A DNA stretch of 64,000 bases, taken from assembly GCF_001425785.1 (NCBI RefSeq), contig NZ_LMDI01000011.1, positions 1 to 64,000 on the forward strand, read 5' to 3'. Shown one piece after another: positions 1-9,695 of the stretch. Positions within the stretch are counted from its first letter, which is position 1. Every line of letters begins with the position of its first letter. The translations under genes and the position numbers were made by a program. Origin of the DNA: Rhizobacter sp. Root1221 (GTDB taxonomy: Bacteria; Pseudomonadota; Gammaproteobacteria; Burkholderiales; Burkholderiaceae_C). Below the pieces are notes generated by a model that was not told the origin of the DNA, ran no database searches, and was given only the letters and a program-made list of their open reading frames with translations.

Positions 1-2
1 GG

Positions 3-425
3 GCGAACGACACGGCGAGCAAGGGAATGCGGGAGTCGGTTGCCCAGCAGGCGCGCCCGGAACTCACCGCCGCGAAGATCATCGTCTCGGGCGGCCGGGC
101 GCTGGGCAGCAGCGACAAGTTCAACGAGGTGCTCACGCCGCTGGCCGACAAGCTCGGCGCGGCCCTGGGCGCCAGCCGCGCGGCGGTGGACGCAGGCTAC
201 GCACCGAACGACTGGCAAGTGGGCCAGACCGGCAAGATCGTGGCCCCGCAGCTGTACATCGCCGCGGGCATCTCGGGGGCCATCCAGCACCTGGCCGGCA
301 TGAAGGACTCCAAGGTCATCGTGGCCATCAACAAGGACCCCGAGGCGCCCATCTTCAGCGTGGCCGACTACGGCCTGGAGGCCGACCTGTTCACTGCGGT
401 ACCGGAGTTCGTGCAAGCTCTCTGA
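3..425 (+). CDS. etfA: Electron transfer flavoprotein alpha subunit, C-terminal part (5' end outside window)
   Basis: This is the FAD-binding C-terminal domain of ETF alpha, which passes electrons from acyl-CoA dehydrogenases to ETF-ubiquinone oxidoreductase. The frame is open from the window edge, so the gene starts upstream. The visible part contains SGGRALGS, then [20 protein letters not shown], and [17 protein letters not shown], the conserved FAD-binding loops of the family. It ends with TGA at 423-425. Its position immediately before a cluster with six acyl-CoA dehydrogenases fits its role as their electron acceptor. The matching etfB is presumably just upstream (inference). Confidence 0.95.
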   Translation, partial: ANDTASKGMRESVAQQARPELTAAKIIVSGGRALGSSDKFNEVLTPLADKLGAALGASRAAVDAGYAPNDWQVGQTGKIVAPQLYIAAGISGAIQHLAGMKDSKVIVAINKDPEAPIFSVADYGLEADLFTAVPEFVQAL

Positions 426-460
426 CCCGATCGAAGCAGCACCCACCCGGAGCGAACCGA

Positions 461-1231
461 ATGAACAACCCGTCCGACATTCCTTCTGTTCGCGACCTGG
501 TGTCACCCGAGGAGTGGCGCGCCCGGGTCGACCTGGCCGCCGCCTACCGCCTGGTGGCGCTCTTCGGGTGGGACGACCTGGTCTTCACGCACATCTCGGT
601 GCGTGTGCCGGGAGAAGAGCACCAGTTCCTGATCAACCCGTACGGGTTGTTCTTCGAGGAGATCACGGCGTCGAGCCTGATCAAGGTCGATCACCATGGC
701 AAGCCGCTGATGCCGTCGCCGTACCCGGTGAACCCGGCCGGCTTTGTCATCCACAGCGCCGTGCACGAGGCCCGCCCCACGGTCAATTGCGTGCTGCACA
801 CCCACACATTGCATGGCGTGGCGGTGTCGGCACAGGCCGGCGGGCTGTTGCCCATCTCTCAACAGTCGGGTTTCCCCCTCACCAACCTCGCGTACCACGC
901 CTACGAAGGGGTGGCGTTGCGCGACGAGGAAAAGGCGCGGCTCGTGGCTGACCTCGGCACCGCCAACAGCATGGTGCTGCGCAACCACGGGTTGCTGACG
1001 TGCGGCCGTTCGGTGGCCGAGGCGTTCCAGGCGATGTACACACTGGAGACGGCGTGCCGCATCCAGATCCTCGCGCAGTCGGGAGGCACACCGCTCACGC
1101 TCGTGCCGCAGTCCATCATCGACACCATGGGCCAGCAGGCACGTGAGGTCAGCAAGGGCCTGGGCGCGAACCTCGTGTGGCCCGGCCTGCTGCGCCGGCT
1201 CGACCGCCGCAATCCCGGCTACGACGCCTGA
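461..1231 (+). CDS. Class II aldolase/adducin family protein
   Basis: A 256-residue protein of the class II aldolase/adducin fold, a family of zinc-dependent aldolases, epimerases and decarboxylases acting on small hydroxy- or sugar-phosphate substrates. The zinc site is visible as HTHTLHG near residue 110, and [16 protein letters not shown] near residue 175 supplies the further family histidine. The length matches stand-alone members. GGAGCG lies about 6 bases before the ATG. It starts 35 bp after etfA and is followed at 14 bp by a GhrA-like reductase and then an acyl-CoA ligase, so it probably belongs to a short catabolic operon. The substrate cannot be told from sequence. Confidence 0.85.
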   Translation: MNNPSDIPSVRDLVSPEEWRARVDLAAAYRLVALFGWDDLVFTHISVRVPGEEHQFLINPYGLFFEEITASSLIKVDHHGKPLMPSPYPVNPAGFVIHSAVHEARPTVNCVLHTHTLHGVAVSAQAGGLLPISQQSGFPLTNLAYHAYEGVALRDEEKARLVADLGTANSMVLRNHGLLTCGRSVAEAFQAMYTLETACRIQILAQSGGTPLTLVPQSIIDTMGQQAREVSKGLGANLVWPGLLRRLDRRNPGYDA

Positions 1232-1245
1232 GAGGCCCGCGCGCC

Positions 1246-2172
1246 ATGGCCATCCTCGTCCTGTCGAACCCGTTGCCGTCGGCCCCATTCGCCGAAGCCC
1301 TGCGCCGCGCCGCGCCCGATGTGGCCGTGTGGACCGAAACCGATGACCCGCCGCCCGGCCAGGTGGAGGCCATCCTCGCGTGGCGCATGAAGGCAGGCAT
1401 CGTGCCGAAGTACCCGAACCTCAAGGTGCTGTGTTCCACCGGTGCGGGCGTCGACAAGCTGCTCGTCGAAGACCTCCCGGCCACCGTGCCGCTCACGCGG
1501 GTGGTCGATCCCGCGCAGGGGGTCGAGATCGCGCAGTACGTGGTGGCCCAGACGCTCGCGTTCACGCGCGACCTGCCGTTGTATGCGCGGCAGCAGGCCG
1601 CCGCACAGTGGCGCCGCCACCCGGTGCGCCTGGCGTCGCAATGCCGCGTGGGGGTGATGGGCCTGGGTGCCGTGGGCCAGGCCATCGCGCGGGCGTTTGC
1701 ACCGCTCGGCTATCCGGTGGCCGGCTGGAGCCGCAGCCCGCGTGTGCTGCCGGGCATCCAGTGCCACGCCGGCCACGACGCGCTGCACCGCTTCCTCGCG
1801 CACACCGACATCCTCGTGTGCGCGCTGCCGCTCACGCCCGAGACCCGCCACCTGATGAACCGCCACACCCTCGGGCAGTTGCCGCGTGGCGCGTTCGTGG
1901 TGAACGTGGGCCGGGGTGAACAGCTCGATGAAACCGACCTGCGCGCGCTGCTCGACGACGAGCACCTTGCCGGTGCCGCGCTCGACGTGTTCGACCGCGA
2001 GCCACCACCGGCCGACAACTGGGTGTGGTCGCACCCGAAGGTGTCGGCCACGCCCCACATCGCCGCCCAGGCGTCGTTCGACGTGGTGGCCCAGCAGTGC
2101 GTGGACGCGTGGCGGAGTGCCTGCGCGGGGCACACACCGGCCCTCGCGGTGGACCGCACCGCGGGTTACTGA
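1246..2172 (+). CDS. ghrA: D-2-hydroxyacid dehydrogenase, glyoxylate/hydroxypyruvate reductase A type
   Basis: A 308-residue NAD(P)-dependent 2-hydroxyacid dehydrogenase that reduces glyoxylate, hydroxypyruvate or similar 2-oxoacids. The Rossmann motif GLGAVG is present, followed by the catalytic set Arg (NVGRG), Glu (FDREP) and His (TPHIA). The C-terminus VDRTAGY closely resembles the VDRARGY end of E. coli GhrA, which separates it from SerA- or LdhA-like relatives. The ATG at 1246 was preferred over an upstream in-frame start at 1177, because that one lies inside the aldolase gene and adds a non-family leader. The spacing suggests co-transcription with its neighbours. Confidence 0.85.
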   Translation: MAILVLSNPLPSAPFAEALRRAAPDVAVWTETDDPPPGQVEAILAWRMKAGIVPKYPNLKVLCSTGAGVDKLLVEDLPATVPLTRVVDPAQGVEIAQYVVAQTLAFTRDLPLYARQQAAAQWRRHPVRLASQCRVGVMGLGAVGQAIARAFAPLGYPVAGWSRSPRVLPGIQCHAGHDALHRFLAHTDILVCALPLTPETRHLMNRHTLGQLPRGAFVVNVGRGEQLDETDLRALLDDEHLAGAALDVFDREPPPADNWVWSHPKVSATPHIAAQASFDVVAQQCVDAWRSACAGHTPALAVDRTAGY

Positions 2173-2184
2173 GCACTGAACCCC

Positions 2185-3708
2185 ATGGCCCTGCAAGACC
2201 TGTTCATCCGCGACTTCGGCGTGATCGCCGACCTCGTCCGCCACCACGCCGGACACACCCCGGCGCGCGCCGCGCTGGTGGACCCGGACCAGACCCTGTC
2301 ATACGCCGCACTCGACGCACTGATGGACCGCATCGCCGCGAGCCTGCAGCGCGACGGACTCGAGCCCGGTGACACCATCGCGATCTGCGGCACGATGACG
2401 GTGCCGTACGCGGCCGTGTTCCTCGGGGCGCTGCGCGCAGGCGCCGTGGTGGCGCCGCTGGCCCCGGGATCGACCCCGGCGAGCATCGTCAGGATGCTGG
2501 CCGACGCCGATGCGAAGCTGCTGTTCACCGATGCCAGCGCCACCGGCACCGTGGCGTTGGCCAGCACGCGCCGCGTGCGGCTCGACGGCGGGCTCGACAG
2601 CTGGCTGGTGGCCGAGGGCACGCGGCCTGCGCCGGTGCATCCCGAGCCGTCGTGGCCGTTCAACATCATCTATTCATCGGGCACCACGGGTGCCCCGAAG
2701 GGCATCGTTCAACCTCACAGCATGCGCTGGGCGCACGTTCGGCGTGCGGCCACGTACCAGTACGGCGGACCCGACGGCGTGACGCTGCTGTCCACCCCGC
2801 TGTACTCCAACACCACGCTCGTGGTGTTCTTCCCCACCATCGCGTGGGGCGGCACCGTGGTGCTGATGCCGAAGTTCGATGCGGGGGCGTACCTGGCGCT
2901 TGCCGAGCGGCATCGCGTGACCCACACGATGCTGGTGCCCGTGCAGTACCAGCGCCTGATGGCCCACCCCGACTTCGACCGCCACGACCTGTCGTCGTTC
3001 AAGTTCAAGTTCTGCACCAGCGCGCCCTTCGGCGCTGCGCTCAAGGCGGACGTGCTGAAGCGCTGGCCTGGCGGTCTCGTCGAGTTCTACGGCATGACCG
3101 AGGGCGGTGGCACCTGCATCCTCGAAGCCCACCTGAACCCCACCAAGCTGCACACCGTGGGCCGCCCCGCGGAGGGCCACGACATCCGGCTCATCGACGA
3201 CGCGGGCGTGGAAGTGGCCCCCGGCGAGGCGGGCGAGGTGGTGGGCCATTCACCGGGCATGATGAGCGGCTATCACGGCCAGCCCGAGAAGACACGCGAG
3301 GCCGAGTGGTTCGCACCCGATGGCAAGCGGTTCATCCGCACCGGTGACGTGGGCCGCTTCGATGCCGACGGGTTCCTGACGCTGTTCGACCGCAAGAAGG
3401 ACATGGTGATCAGCGGCGGCTTCAACATCTACCCGAGCGACCTCGAGGCCGTGTTGCGGCAGCACGAGGCCGTGGCCGATGCGGCCGTGGTGGGTGTGCC
3501 GTCGGTGCAGTGGGGCGAAACGCCGGTGGCCTTTGCCGTGCGGCGGCCCGGCTCGGCGGCCGAGGCCGACGTGGTGCTGCAGTGGGTGAACCAGCAGGTG
3601 GGCAAGACCCAGCGGCTGGCCGGCCTGCAATGGATCGACGAACTGCCGCGCAGCGCGATCGGCAAGGTGCTCAAGCGCGAGCTGCGCGATCGCTACGTGG
3701 ACCGGTGA
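2185..3708 (+). CDS. AMP-binding acyl-CoA ligase (class I adenylate-forming enzyme)
   Basis: A 507-residue adenylate-forming enzyme that activates a carboxylic acid to its acyl-CoA through an acyl-AMP. The phosphate-binding loop YSSGTTGAPKG is at residues 163-173. EFYGMTEGG is the A5 motif, TGDVGRFDADGFL the A7 motif, DRKKDMVISGGFNIYP the hinge region, and SAIGKVLKREL carries the C-terminal catalytic lysine. The acid substrate is unknown, and the short length is typical of medium-chain or aromatic acid ligases. It follows the ghrA-like gene at 12 bp and ends 4 bp before the convergent cytochrome gene, with no terminator between them. Confidence 0.9.
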   Translation: MALQDLFIRDFGVIADLVRHHAGHTPARAALVDPDQTLSYAALDALMDRIAASLQRDGLEPGDTIAICGTMTVPYAAVFLGALRAGAVVAPLAPGSTPASIVRMLADADAKLLFTDASATGTVALASTRRVRLDGGLDSWLVAEGTRPAPVHPEPSWPFNIIYSSGTTGAPKGIVQPHSMRWAHVRRAATYQYGGPDGVTLLSTPLYSNTTLVVFFPTIAWGGTVVLMPKFDAGAYLALAERHRVTHTMLVPVQYQRLMAHPDFDRHDLSSFKFKFCTSAPFGAALKADVLKRWPGGLVEFYGMTEGGGTCILEAHLNPTKLHTVGRPAEGHDIRLIDDAGVEVAPGEAGEVVGHSPGMMSGYHGQPEKTREAEWFAPDGKRFIRTGDVGRFDADGFLTLFDRKKDMVISGGFNIYPSDLEAVLRQHEAVADAAVVGVPSVQWGETPVAFAVRRPGSAAEADVVLQWVNQQVGKTQRLAGLQWIDELPRSAIGKVLKRELRDRYVDR

Positions 3709-3712
3709 TCCG

Positions 3713-4021
3713 TCACCGGCCGCTGACGCTGGCCACGTAGCGCGCGATGGCGCGGATCTGGGCGTCGGTGAGCGAGTCCTTGTACGACGGCATCAACCCC
3801 ACGCCGTTGCGCAACGCGGCCGCCACGCGGTCGGCCGACGGTTTCAGTTCGTCGAGCACCGGACCCACCTCGCCGGTGGTGCCCGCGTCCTTCAGGGTGT
3901 GGCACACGGCGCAGGCCGGCACCGCACCGTTCACGAACAGGGCCTTGCCCACGGCGAGGTCGTCGCCGGCCGCCAGTACCGGTGCGGCCGCCAGGGCCAG
4001 CAGCCACAGCGTGTGCCGCAT
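3713..4021 (-). CDS. sorB: Monohaem cytochrome c, probable sulfite dehydrogenase cytochrome subunit
   Basis: A 102-residue exported class I cytochrome c. A signal peptide (MRHTLWLLALAAAPVLA) precedes a single haem-binding motif CAVCH at residues 37-41. Met78 in GLMPSY is the likely sixth ligand. Its start codon overlaps the stop of the molybdenum enzyme gene by one base (TGATG), so the two are translationally coupled. That pairing matches SorB, which takes electrons from SorA in the periplasm. A SoxD partner is less likely, because SoxD is a larger dihaem protein. The name rests on context and size, not on a unique motif. Confidence 0.75.
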   Translation of the reverse strand: MRHTLWLLALAAAPVLAAGDDLAVGKALFVNGAVPACAVCHTLKDAGTTGEVGPVLDELKPSADRVAAALRNGVGLMPSYKDSLTDAQIRAIARYVASVSGR

Positions 4022-5223
4022 CAGGCCACCGTGACCTGCACCGCGTGGTCGGCCCAGCTGTTGTTGCCGTAGCCGCTGACGTTCTCGAGGCGCTGCTCGG
4101 GCTGCACGTTGCCGGCAGCATCCGTGGCGCGGCTCACCATCGTGTACTTGCCGGCAGGGATCTTGAGCTGCGACGCGAACTGGCGCCACGCGAAACGGCC
4201 GAGGTCGGGGCCCACGAAACCGGCGGTGTGCCACACCTTGCCGCCGTCCACCGAGATCTCCACCTTCGTCACAGGGCTCGTGCCGCTGAACGCCACGCCG
4301 TGCACCTGCAGCAAGCCGGCCTTGACCGTGCCGGTGTCCGGGTGCGGCGCGTTGATCCACGACTTCACGTTCACCTCGAGCACCGACGCCTGGCTCGGGT
4401 CGGCCTTTGCGCCGAGCGGGGTGATGCGGTAGCCGTGCTGCATGATCTTCGCGTCGGACTCCTTCGCGGTGAAGGCCACGCGCTTGACGTACTTGATGTT
4501 GTTGACGCCTTGGTACCCCGGCACCACGAGGCGCAGCGGGCCGCCGTGCGCGAGCGGCAGCGGGGCGCCGTTCATCTCCCACGCCAGCAGGGCATCGCCC
4601 AGCGCCTTGATGGGCAGCGAGCGTTCCACCACCACGCTTTGCGGGTCCACGCCCTCGGGCAGCTTCTCGCCGCCAGTGCCCGTCAGGTACCCGAGCGAGG
4701 CATCGGCCAGGCCCCCGAGGGCCTCCACCACGGCGCGCAGCGGCACGCCGCTCCACACGACACACCCGGCCGCACCCACCGTCCATGGCGTGCCGCTCGG
4801 CTTGTGCGGGAAGAACCCGCGGCCATTGCCCGAACACTGCAGCACGGTGGCCACCGAATCGAGGCCGAGGGTCTTGAGCTCGGCGACGGTCAGCGTGCGC
4901 GGGTTGCGCACACCCTCGATCGACACGGCCCACGCGTCGCGGTCCGCCACGATGGACGCGGGTGGCGTGGGCAGGTTGTTGCGGATGTAGAGCTGCTCGG
5001 CCGGTGTGATCACGCTGCTGCCGAACGCGCTGCGTTTGGTCTCGATGGTGGTGCTGCTGTGAACGATGAGGCTGGCCGCGTCCTTCCAGGCAGCGTACTC
5101 GGGCAGGGCCTTCGCCTGCGCGGTCGCAGCACCCGACCATGAGCCCAGGCCGGCGGCGGCAAGGGCACCGGCGGAGCCGGCGAGCAGATGGCGGCGTGGG
5201 ATCGAGGTGGTCGTGGCAGTCAT
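4021..5223 (-). CDS. sorA: Sulfite oxidase-family molybdopterin protein, Tat-exported (SorA-like)
   Basis: A 400-residue periplasmic molybdenum enzyme of the sulfite oxidase family, expected to oxidise sulfite to sulfate. A Tat signal is present (SIPRRHLLAG, residues 7-16, then an alanine-rich hydrophobic stretch ending AQA). LQCSGNGRG places the molybdenum-ligating cysteine at about residue 130. The C-terminal half (VTKVEISVDGGKVW, FAWRQF, ATDAAGNVQPE) is the immunoglobulin-like dimerisation domain. The ATG at 5223 was chosen because an upstream in-frame codon would put 18 residues before the Tat motif. SoxC is the main alternative, but no other sox genes are present. Confidence 0.82.
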   Translation of the reverse strand: MTATTTSIPRRHLLAGSAGALAAAGLGSWSGAATAQAKALPEYAAWKDAASLIVHSSTTIETKRSAFGSSVITPAEQLYIRNNLPTPPASIVADRDAWAVSIEGVRNPRTLTVAELKTLGLDSVATVLQCSGNGRGFFPHKPSGTPWTVGAAGCVVWSGVPLRAVVEALGGLADASLGYLTGTGGEKLPEGVDPQSVVVERSLPIKALGDALLAWEMNGAPLPLAHGGPLRLVVPGYQGVNNIKYVKRVAFTAKESDAKIMQHGYRITPLGAKADPSQASVLEVNVKSWINAPHPDTGTVKAGLLQVHGVAFSGTSPVTKVEISVDGGKVWHTAGFVGPDLGRFAWRQFASQLKIPAGKYTMVSRATDAAGNVQPEQRLENVSGYGNNSWADHAVQVTVA

Positions 5224-5436
5224 GGGGTCTCCGGAAAAGGGGGGGCTCGGTTTTTGCGCGGGCGAGTATTGCAGCATCGCGCCGGTGACGCCGGATGCGA
5301 TACATCCCGCAACCCTTCAGCGGGTTCTAGGGAGTGCAAGCCGCCACGTGATCAGGCAGGGACCCACACCCCGACCGGAGCCACACCAAGAACAAGCGAG
5401 CAAAGCGAAGCGCCAGATCAAGCTACCGCCGAGCCC

Positions 5437-5494
5437 GGGTCCCCCGGGCGACCGCGGGCGCCCCTCGGGGGCAGGAGCGAAGCGACGGGGGGCC
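5437..5494. repeat. GC-rich imperfect inverted repeats after the TctC gene
   Basis: The gap from 5224 to 5494 contains no gene. Its right-hand part is a very GC-rich block with nested inverted segments (CCCGGG..CCCGGG and GCCCCTCGGGGGC) followed by GAGCGAAGCGACGGGG. It lies directly after the stop codon of the minus-strand TctC gene. It could act as a terminator hairpin, but it has no T-run, and it also resembles dispersed intergenic repeats common in Burkholderiales. The left part (5224-5436) shows nothing recognisable. Confidence 0.35.
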
Positions 5495-6472
5495 CTATTT
5501 CATGGCCAGTCCCAGGCGCTCGATCAGGCGCTTGTCCTTCACGTACGTCTCCCGCGCCCATCGCGCATAGTCCTCCCCGCTGCGGTACCAGACATCCTGG
5601 TTCAGTTGCGCCATGATCTCGGCATGCTTGGGGTCGTCGAGCGCCTTCTTGAAGGCGTCGTGCAACACATTCACCACGGCCGGGTCCATGCCCTTCGGGC
5701 CCACGAGGCCATACGGCGACGTGGAGACCACGTTGTAGCCCAGGTCCTTCGCGGTGGGCACCTGCGGCCAGCGTTTCGTGCGCTTGTCGCCGAAGGTCAC
5801 CAGCAGGCGCATCTGGCCGTTGTCGACGAACTTGTCCCAGCCCGAGGCGTCGCTCTGCGCCATCACGTGGCCGCCCAGCAGCGCCTGCATCAGGTCGGCG
5901 TTGCCCTTGAACGGGATGTGGTTCAACTGCACCTTCGCATTCGCCGAGACTTCTTCCATCAGCAGGTGCGGCGACGTGCCGATGCCGGTGGAGCCGTAGT
6001 CGATCTTGCCGGGGTTCTTGCGGGCCGCGTCGATGTACTCGTTGAAGGTCTTGTACGGCGAGTCGGCGCGCACCGTGAAGCCGAACGTGTAGCCAGAGAT
6101 GCCGATGATGAACGTGAAGTCGGTGATGGGGTTCCACGGCACCTTCTGCATGTGGGGCACCCGCAGCATGCCCATCGGGAACTGGGAGATCGTGTAGCCA
6201 TCGGGCTTGGCCGTCAGGGCCATCGCACCCGGGCCCAGCGTGCCGCCGGCACCGGGCTTGTTCTCGATGATGATCTGCTGGCCCAGGTACTTGCCGGCGA
6301 TCTCCGCGAGCGCGCGGTGGTGGCGGTCGGTGGAGCCGCCGGCGGGCCACGGCACGATGATGGTGATGGGCTTGTTGGGGAATGCCTGGGGCTGGGCGGT
6401 GCCCATGGCCGGGAGGAGGGCGGTGCCGATCGCGCCGAGCAGCACGCTGCGGCGATGAACGCGTGGTTTCAC
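5495..6472 (-). CDS. TctC/Bug-family periplasmic substrate-binding protein
   Basis: A 325-residue periplasmic receptor of the tripartite tricarboxylate transporter (Bug) family, which binds carboxylates. The N-terminus has a twin-arginine-like leader (HRRSVLLGAIG) with cleavage probably after GTAQ. Family signatures follow: KPITIIVPWPAGGSTD, IENKPGAGGTLGP and the C-terminal DVWYRSGEDYARW region. No TctA or TctB membrane genes are nearby, so it is an orphan receptor, as is usual for this family in Burkholderiales. It sits at the end of the minus-strand fatty acid run, 132 bp after an acyl-CoA ligase, so its ligand may be the acid that the run degrades (inference). Confidence 0.88.
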   Translation of the reverse strand: MKPRVHRRSVLLGAIGTALLPAMGTAQPQAFPNKPITIIVPWPAGGSTDRHHRALAEIAGKYLGQQIIIENKPGAGGTLGPGAMALTAKPDGYTISQFPMGMLRVPHMQKVPWNPITDFTFIIGISGYTFGFTVRADSPYKTFNEYIDAARKNPGKIDYGSTGIGTSPHLLMEEVSANAKVQLNHIPFKGNADLMQALLGGHVMAQSDASGWDKFVDNGQMRLLVTFGDKRTKRWPQVPTAKDLGYNVVSTSPYGLVGPKGMDPAVVNVLHDAFKKALDDPKHAEIMAQLNQDVWYRSGEDYARWARETYVKDKRLIERLGLAMK

Positions 6473-6604
6473 GGACGGTCTCCTGAAAGTGGACGCTGGG
6501 CGGGCGAGGGGATTGCCCGAAGAGAGGGAGCCTGCGCTCTGGTGGTTGTCTTCTGGCCCGCGCGCCCGAGTCTGCGCCGCAGGGTCAGGGGCCGCTTCCG
6601 GGAT

Positions 6605-8284
6605 TTACCCGGATCGCTTGGCCGCCTCTTGTTCCTGCAGTTCCCGCCACATCACCTTGCCGGAGCCGGATTTGGGCAGCGAGGGGACGAACTCGACGAG
6701 ACGCGGGCTCTTGTAGACCGCCATGTGCTCGTGCGCCCAGGCCACGATGTCCTGTTCGGTGACCTGGCCCACGTGGGAGGGGCGCAACACCACGAGCGCC
6801 TTGACGGTCTCGCCGCGTTTCACGTCGCTGGCCGCGATCACGCACACTTCCTGGATGGCCGGGTGGCGGTACATCAGGCTTTCCACTTCCGCTGGCCATA
6901 CCTTGAAGCCCGACGCATTGATCATGCGTTTCAGGCGATCCACCATGAAGAAGTAGCCGTCCTCGTCGATCCGGGCCAGGTCGCCGGTGCGCAGGAACCG
7001 CTTGCCGCCGATCTCGACGAACGCGGCCCGCGTGGCCTCGGGATTGTTCCAGTAGCCCTGCATCACCTGCGGGCCGTGCACGACGATCTCGCCGGTTTCG
7101 CCCACGCCCACCTCGGTCATCGTGGCCGGATCCACGACACGTGCATCCACGTCGTACACCGGGATGCCCAGGCACTGCGCCTTGGGGCGGTGCGGCGGGT
7201 TGATGTGGGTGGCGGCCATCGTCTCCGACATGCCGTAGCCTTCCACGTAGAACAGCCCGGTGCGCTCGTGGAGCTTGTGGGCGATGGCCTCGGGCATCGC
7301 CGCGCCGCCGCCGCGCACGCCGTCGAGGCTCGAGATGTCGTACGGCAGCACGTCGTCGTTCGACAGGAAGTCGATCATCATCGTGGAGATCACCTGCCAC
7401 GACGACACGCGGTAGCGCTCGATCAGGCGGGCCGCCGCGACGCGGTCCCAGCGTGGCAACACCACCACCGTGCCGCCCGAGAACAGCGGGCCGTTCAGGC
7501 CGCCGGCCATGCCGGTCACGTGGAAGAACGGCAGCACCGAGAGGTACACGGTGTCTTGCGTGCGGTTGAACCACTGCAGGCCGCCCAGCAGCGTGCACAT
7601 CACGCTGCGGTGCGTGTGCACGCAACCCTTCGGGTTGCCGGTGGTGCCCGACGTGTACGGCATCACGCACACGTCGTCGGGGCCGGCGGTGAGCGGCCCC
7701 GGTGCCAGGTCGCGGGCAAGCACGTCGGTCCACGGCGTGACGCCCGGGCGTGTGAGCGGCTGGCGCGGCGCGCGCACGAAGTCGGGCACGGGCAGGTCGG
7801 TGGGGTTCTTCAGGTAGTCGCTGTAGGTGGCGACGACCAGGTGCTTCAGCCCCTGTCCGGCACCATCGCCCAGCAGCGGTTCGATCTGGTCGAAGAGGTC
7901 TTGTGGCACGAGGGCCGTGGTGGCCCCGCTGTTGTGCACGTAGTGCCCGAGCTCGGCGGTGCGGTTCATCGGGTTGACCGGCACCACCACCGCGTTGGCC
8001 CGCAGGATGCCGTAGTACGCCAGCATCCATTGCGGGCTGTTCTGCATGTACAGCAGCACGCGGTCACCGGCCTTGACGTGGCATTCCTGTTGCAGGAACC
8101 CGGCGATGCGCTCGGCTTCCGCCTTGAACTCGCGGAACGTGATGGCCGTGTCGTAGAAGACGATGTACGGCTTGTCGGGGAACCGCGCGGCGGAGACTTC
8201 GGCGTTGAACCAGACGTTGGTCTCGGGCAGCGTCAGGTGGGCCGGCAACCCCGGCGGCCAGTGGGGGCGGTGGCGGTCTGACAT
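6605..8284 (-). CDS. Long/medium-chain acyl-CoA ligase (AMP-binding)
   Basis: A 559-residue fatty-acid-CoA ligase. The P-loop-like motif TSGTTGNPKG is at residues 211-220. EGYGMSET is the A5 motif, RTGDLARIDEDGYFFMVDR the A7/A8 region, and KSGSGKVMWREL contains the C-terminal catalytic lysine. KRMINASGFKVWP matches the hinge of fatty-acyl ligases. The start is set at the ATG of MSDRHRPHW, since the longer reading adds a leader that the family lacks. It is downstream of the kinase/dehydrogenase pair in the same orientation, where it would supply the acyl-CoA those enzymes need. Confidence 0.88.
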   Translation of the reverse strand: MSDRHRPHWPPGLPAHLTLPETNVWFNAEVSAARFPDKPYIVFYDTAITFREFKAEAERIAGFLQQECHVKAGDRVLLYMQNSPQWMLAYYGILRANAVVVPVNPMNRTAELGHYVHNSGATTALVPQDLFDQIEPLLGDGAGQGLKHLVVATYSDYLKNPTDLPVPDFVRAPRQPLTRPGVTPWTDVLARDLAPGPLTAGPDDVCVMPYTSGTTGNPKGCVHTHRSVMCTLLGGLQWFNRTQDTVYLSVLPFFHVTGMAGGLNGPLFSGGTVVVLPRWDRVAAARLIERYRVSSWQVISTMMIDFLSNDDVLPYDISSLDGVRGGGAAMPEAIAHKLHERTGLFYVEGYGMSETMAATHINPPHRPKAQCLGIPVYDVDARVVDPATMTEVGVGETGEIVVHGPQVMQGYWNNPEATRAAFVEIGGKRFLRTGDLARIDEDGYFFMVDRLKRMINASGFKVWPAEVESLMYRHPAIQEVCVIAASDVKRGETVKALVVLRPSHVGQVTEQDIVAWAHEHMAVYKSPRLVEFVPSLPKSGSGKVMWRELQEQEAAKRSG

Positions 8285-8400
8285 CAGGCTGCTTTCACGA
8301 GGTCGCGAGAAGGTTGAACGATAGAACAACGGCAGAGAAAAGTACTGCAAGCAGAGCGCACGGAAACCCCAGGTCGAGCAAGCGGTGTCGGTTCGATGGT

Positions 8401-8422
8401 CCGCGGGCCCGGAGGCCCGCGG
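8401..8422 (-). terminator. Strong hairpin after the ACAD10/11-type gene
   Basis: A perfect 9-bp inverted repeat (CCGCGGGCC / GGCCCGCGG, loop CGGA) begins about 12 bases past the stop codon of the minus-strand dehydrogenase. There is no T-run after the stem, so it may only weaken read-through into the ligase gene or stabilise the upstream mRNA end. Confidence 0.45.
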
Positions 8423-8433
8423 GCGTCACGCGG

Positions 8434-9660
<1,227 letters not shown>

Positions 9661-9695
9661 CGTATCTCCTCGTCGTGGTGAACGGTCCGCGGTCG

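Noticed and set aside
3713-5223. Possible SoxCD assignment for the molybdenum enzyme and cytochrome
   Set aside because: The cytochrome has one haem site and 102 residues, whereas SoxD is a larger dihaem protein, and no soxXYZAB genes are in the window.
5066-8281. Very long plus-strand open frame (1071 codons) opposite sorA, TctC and the CoA ligase
   Set aside because: The composition is dominated by His, Arg, Ala and Val, typical of the complement of GC-rich genes. The minus-strand frames carry clear family motifs throughout.
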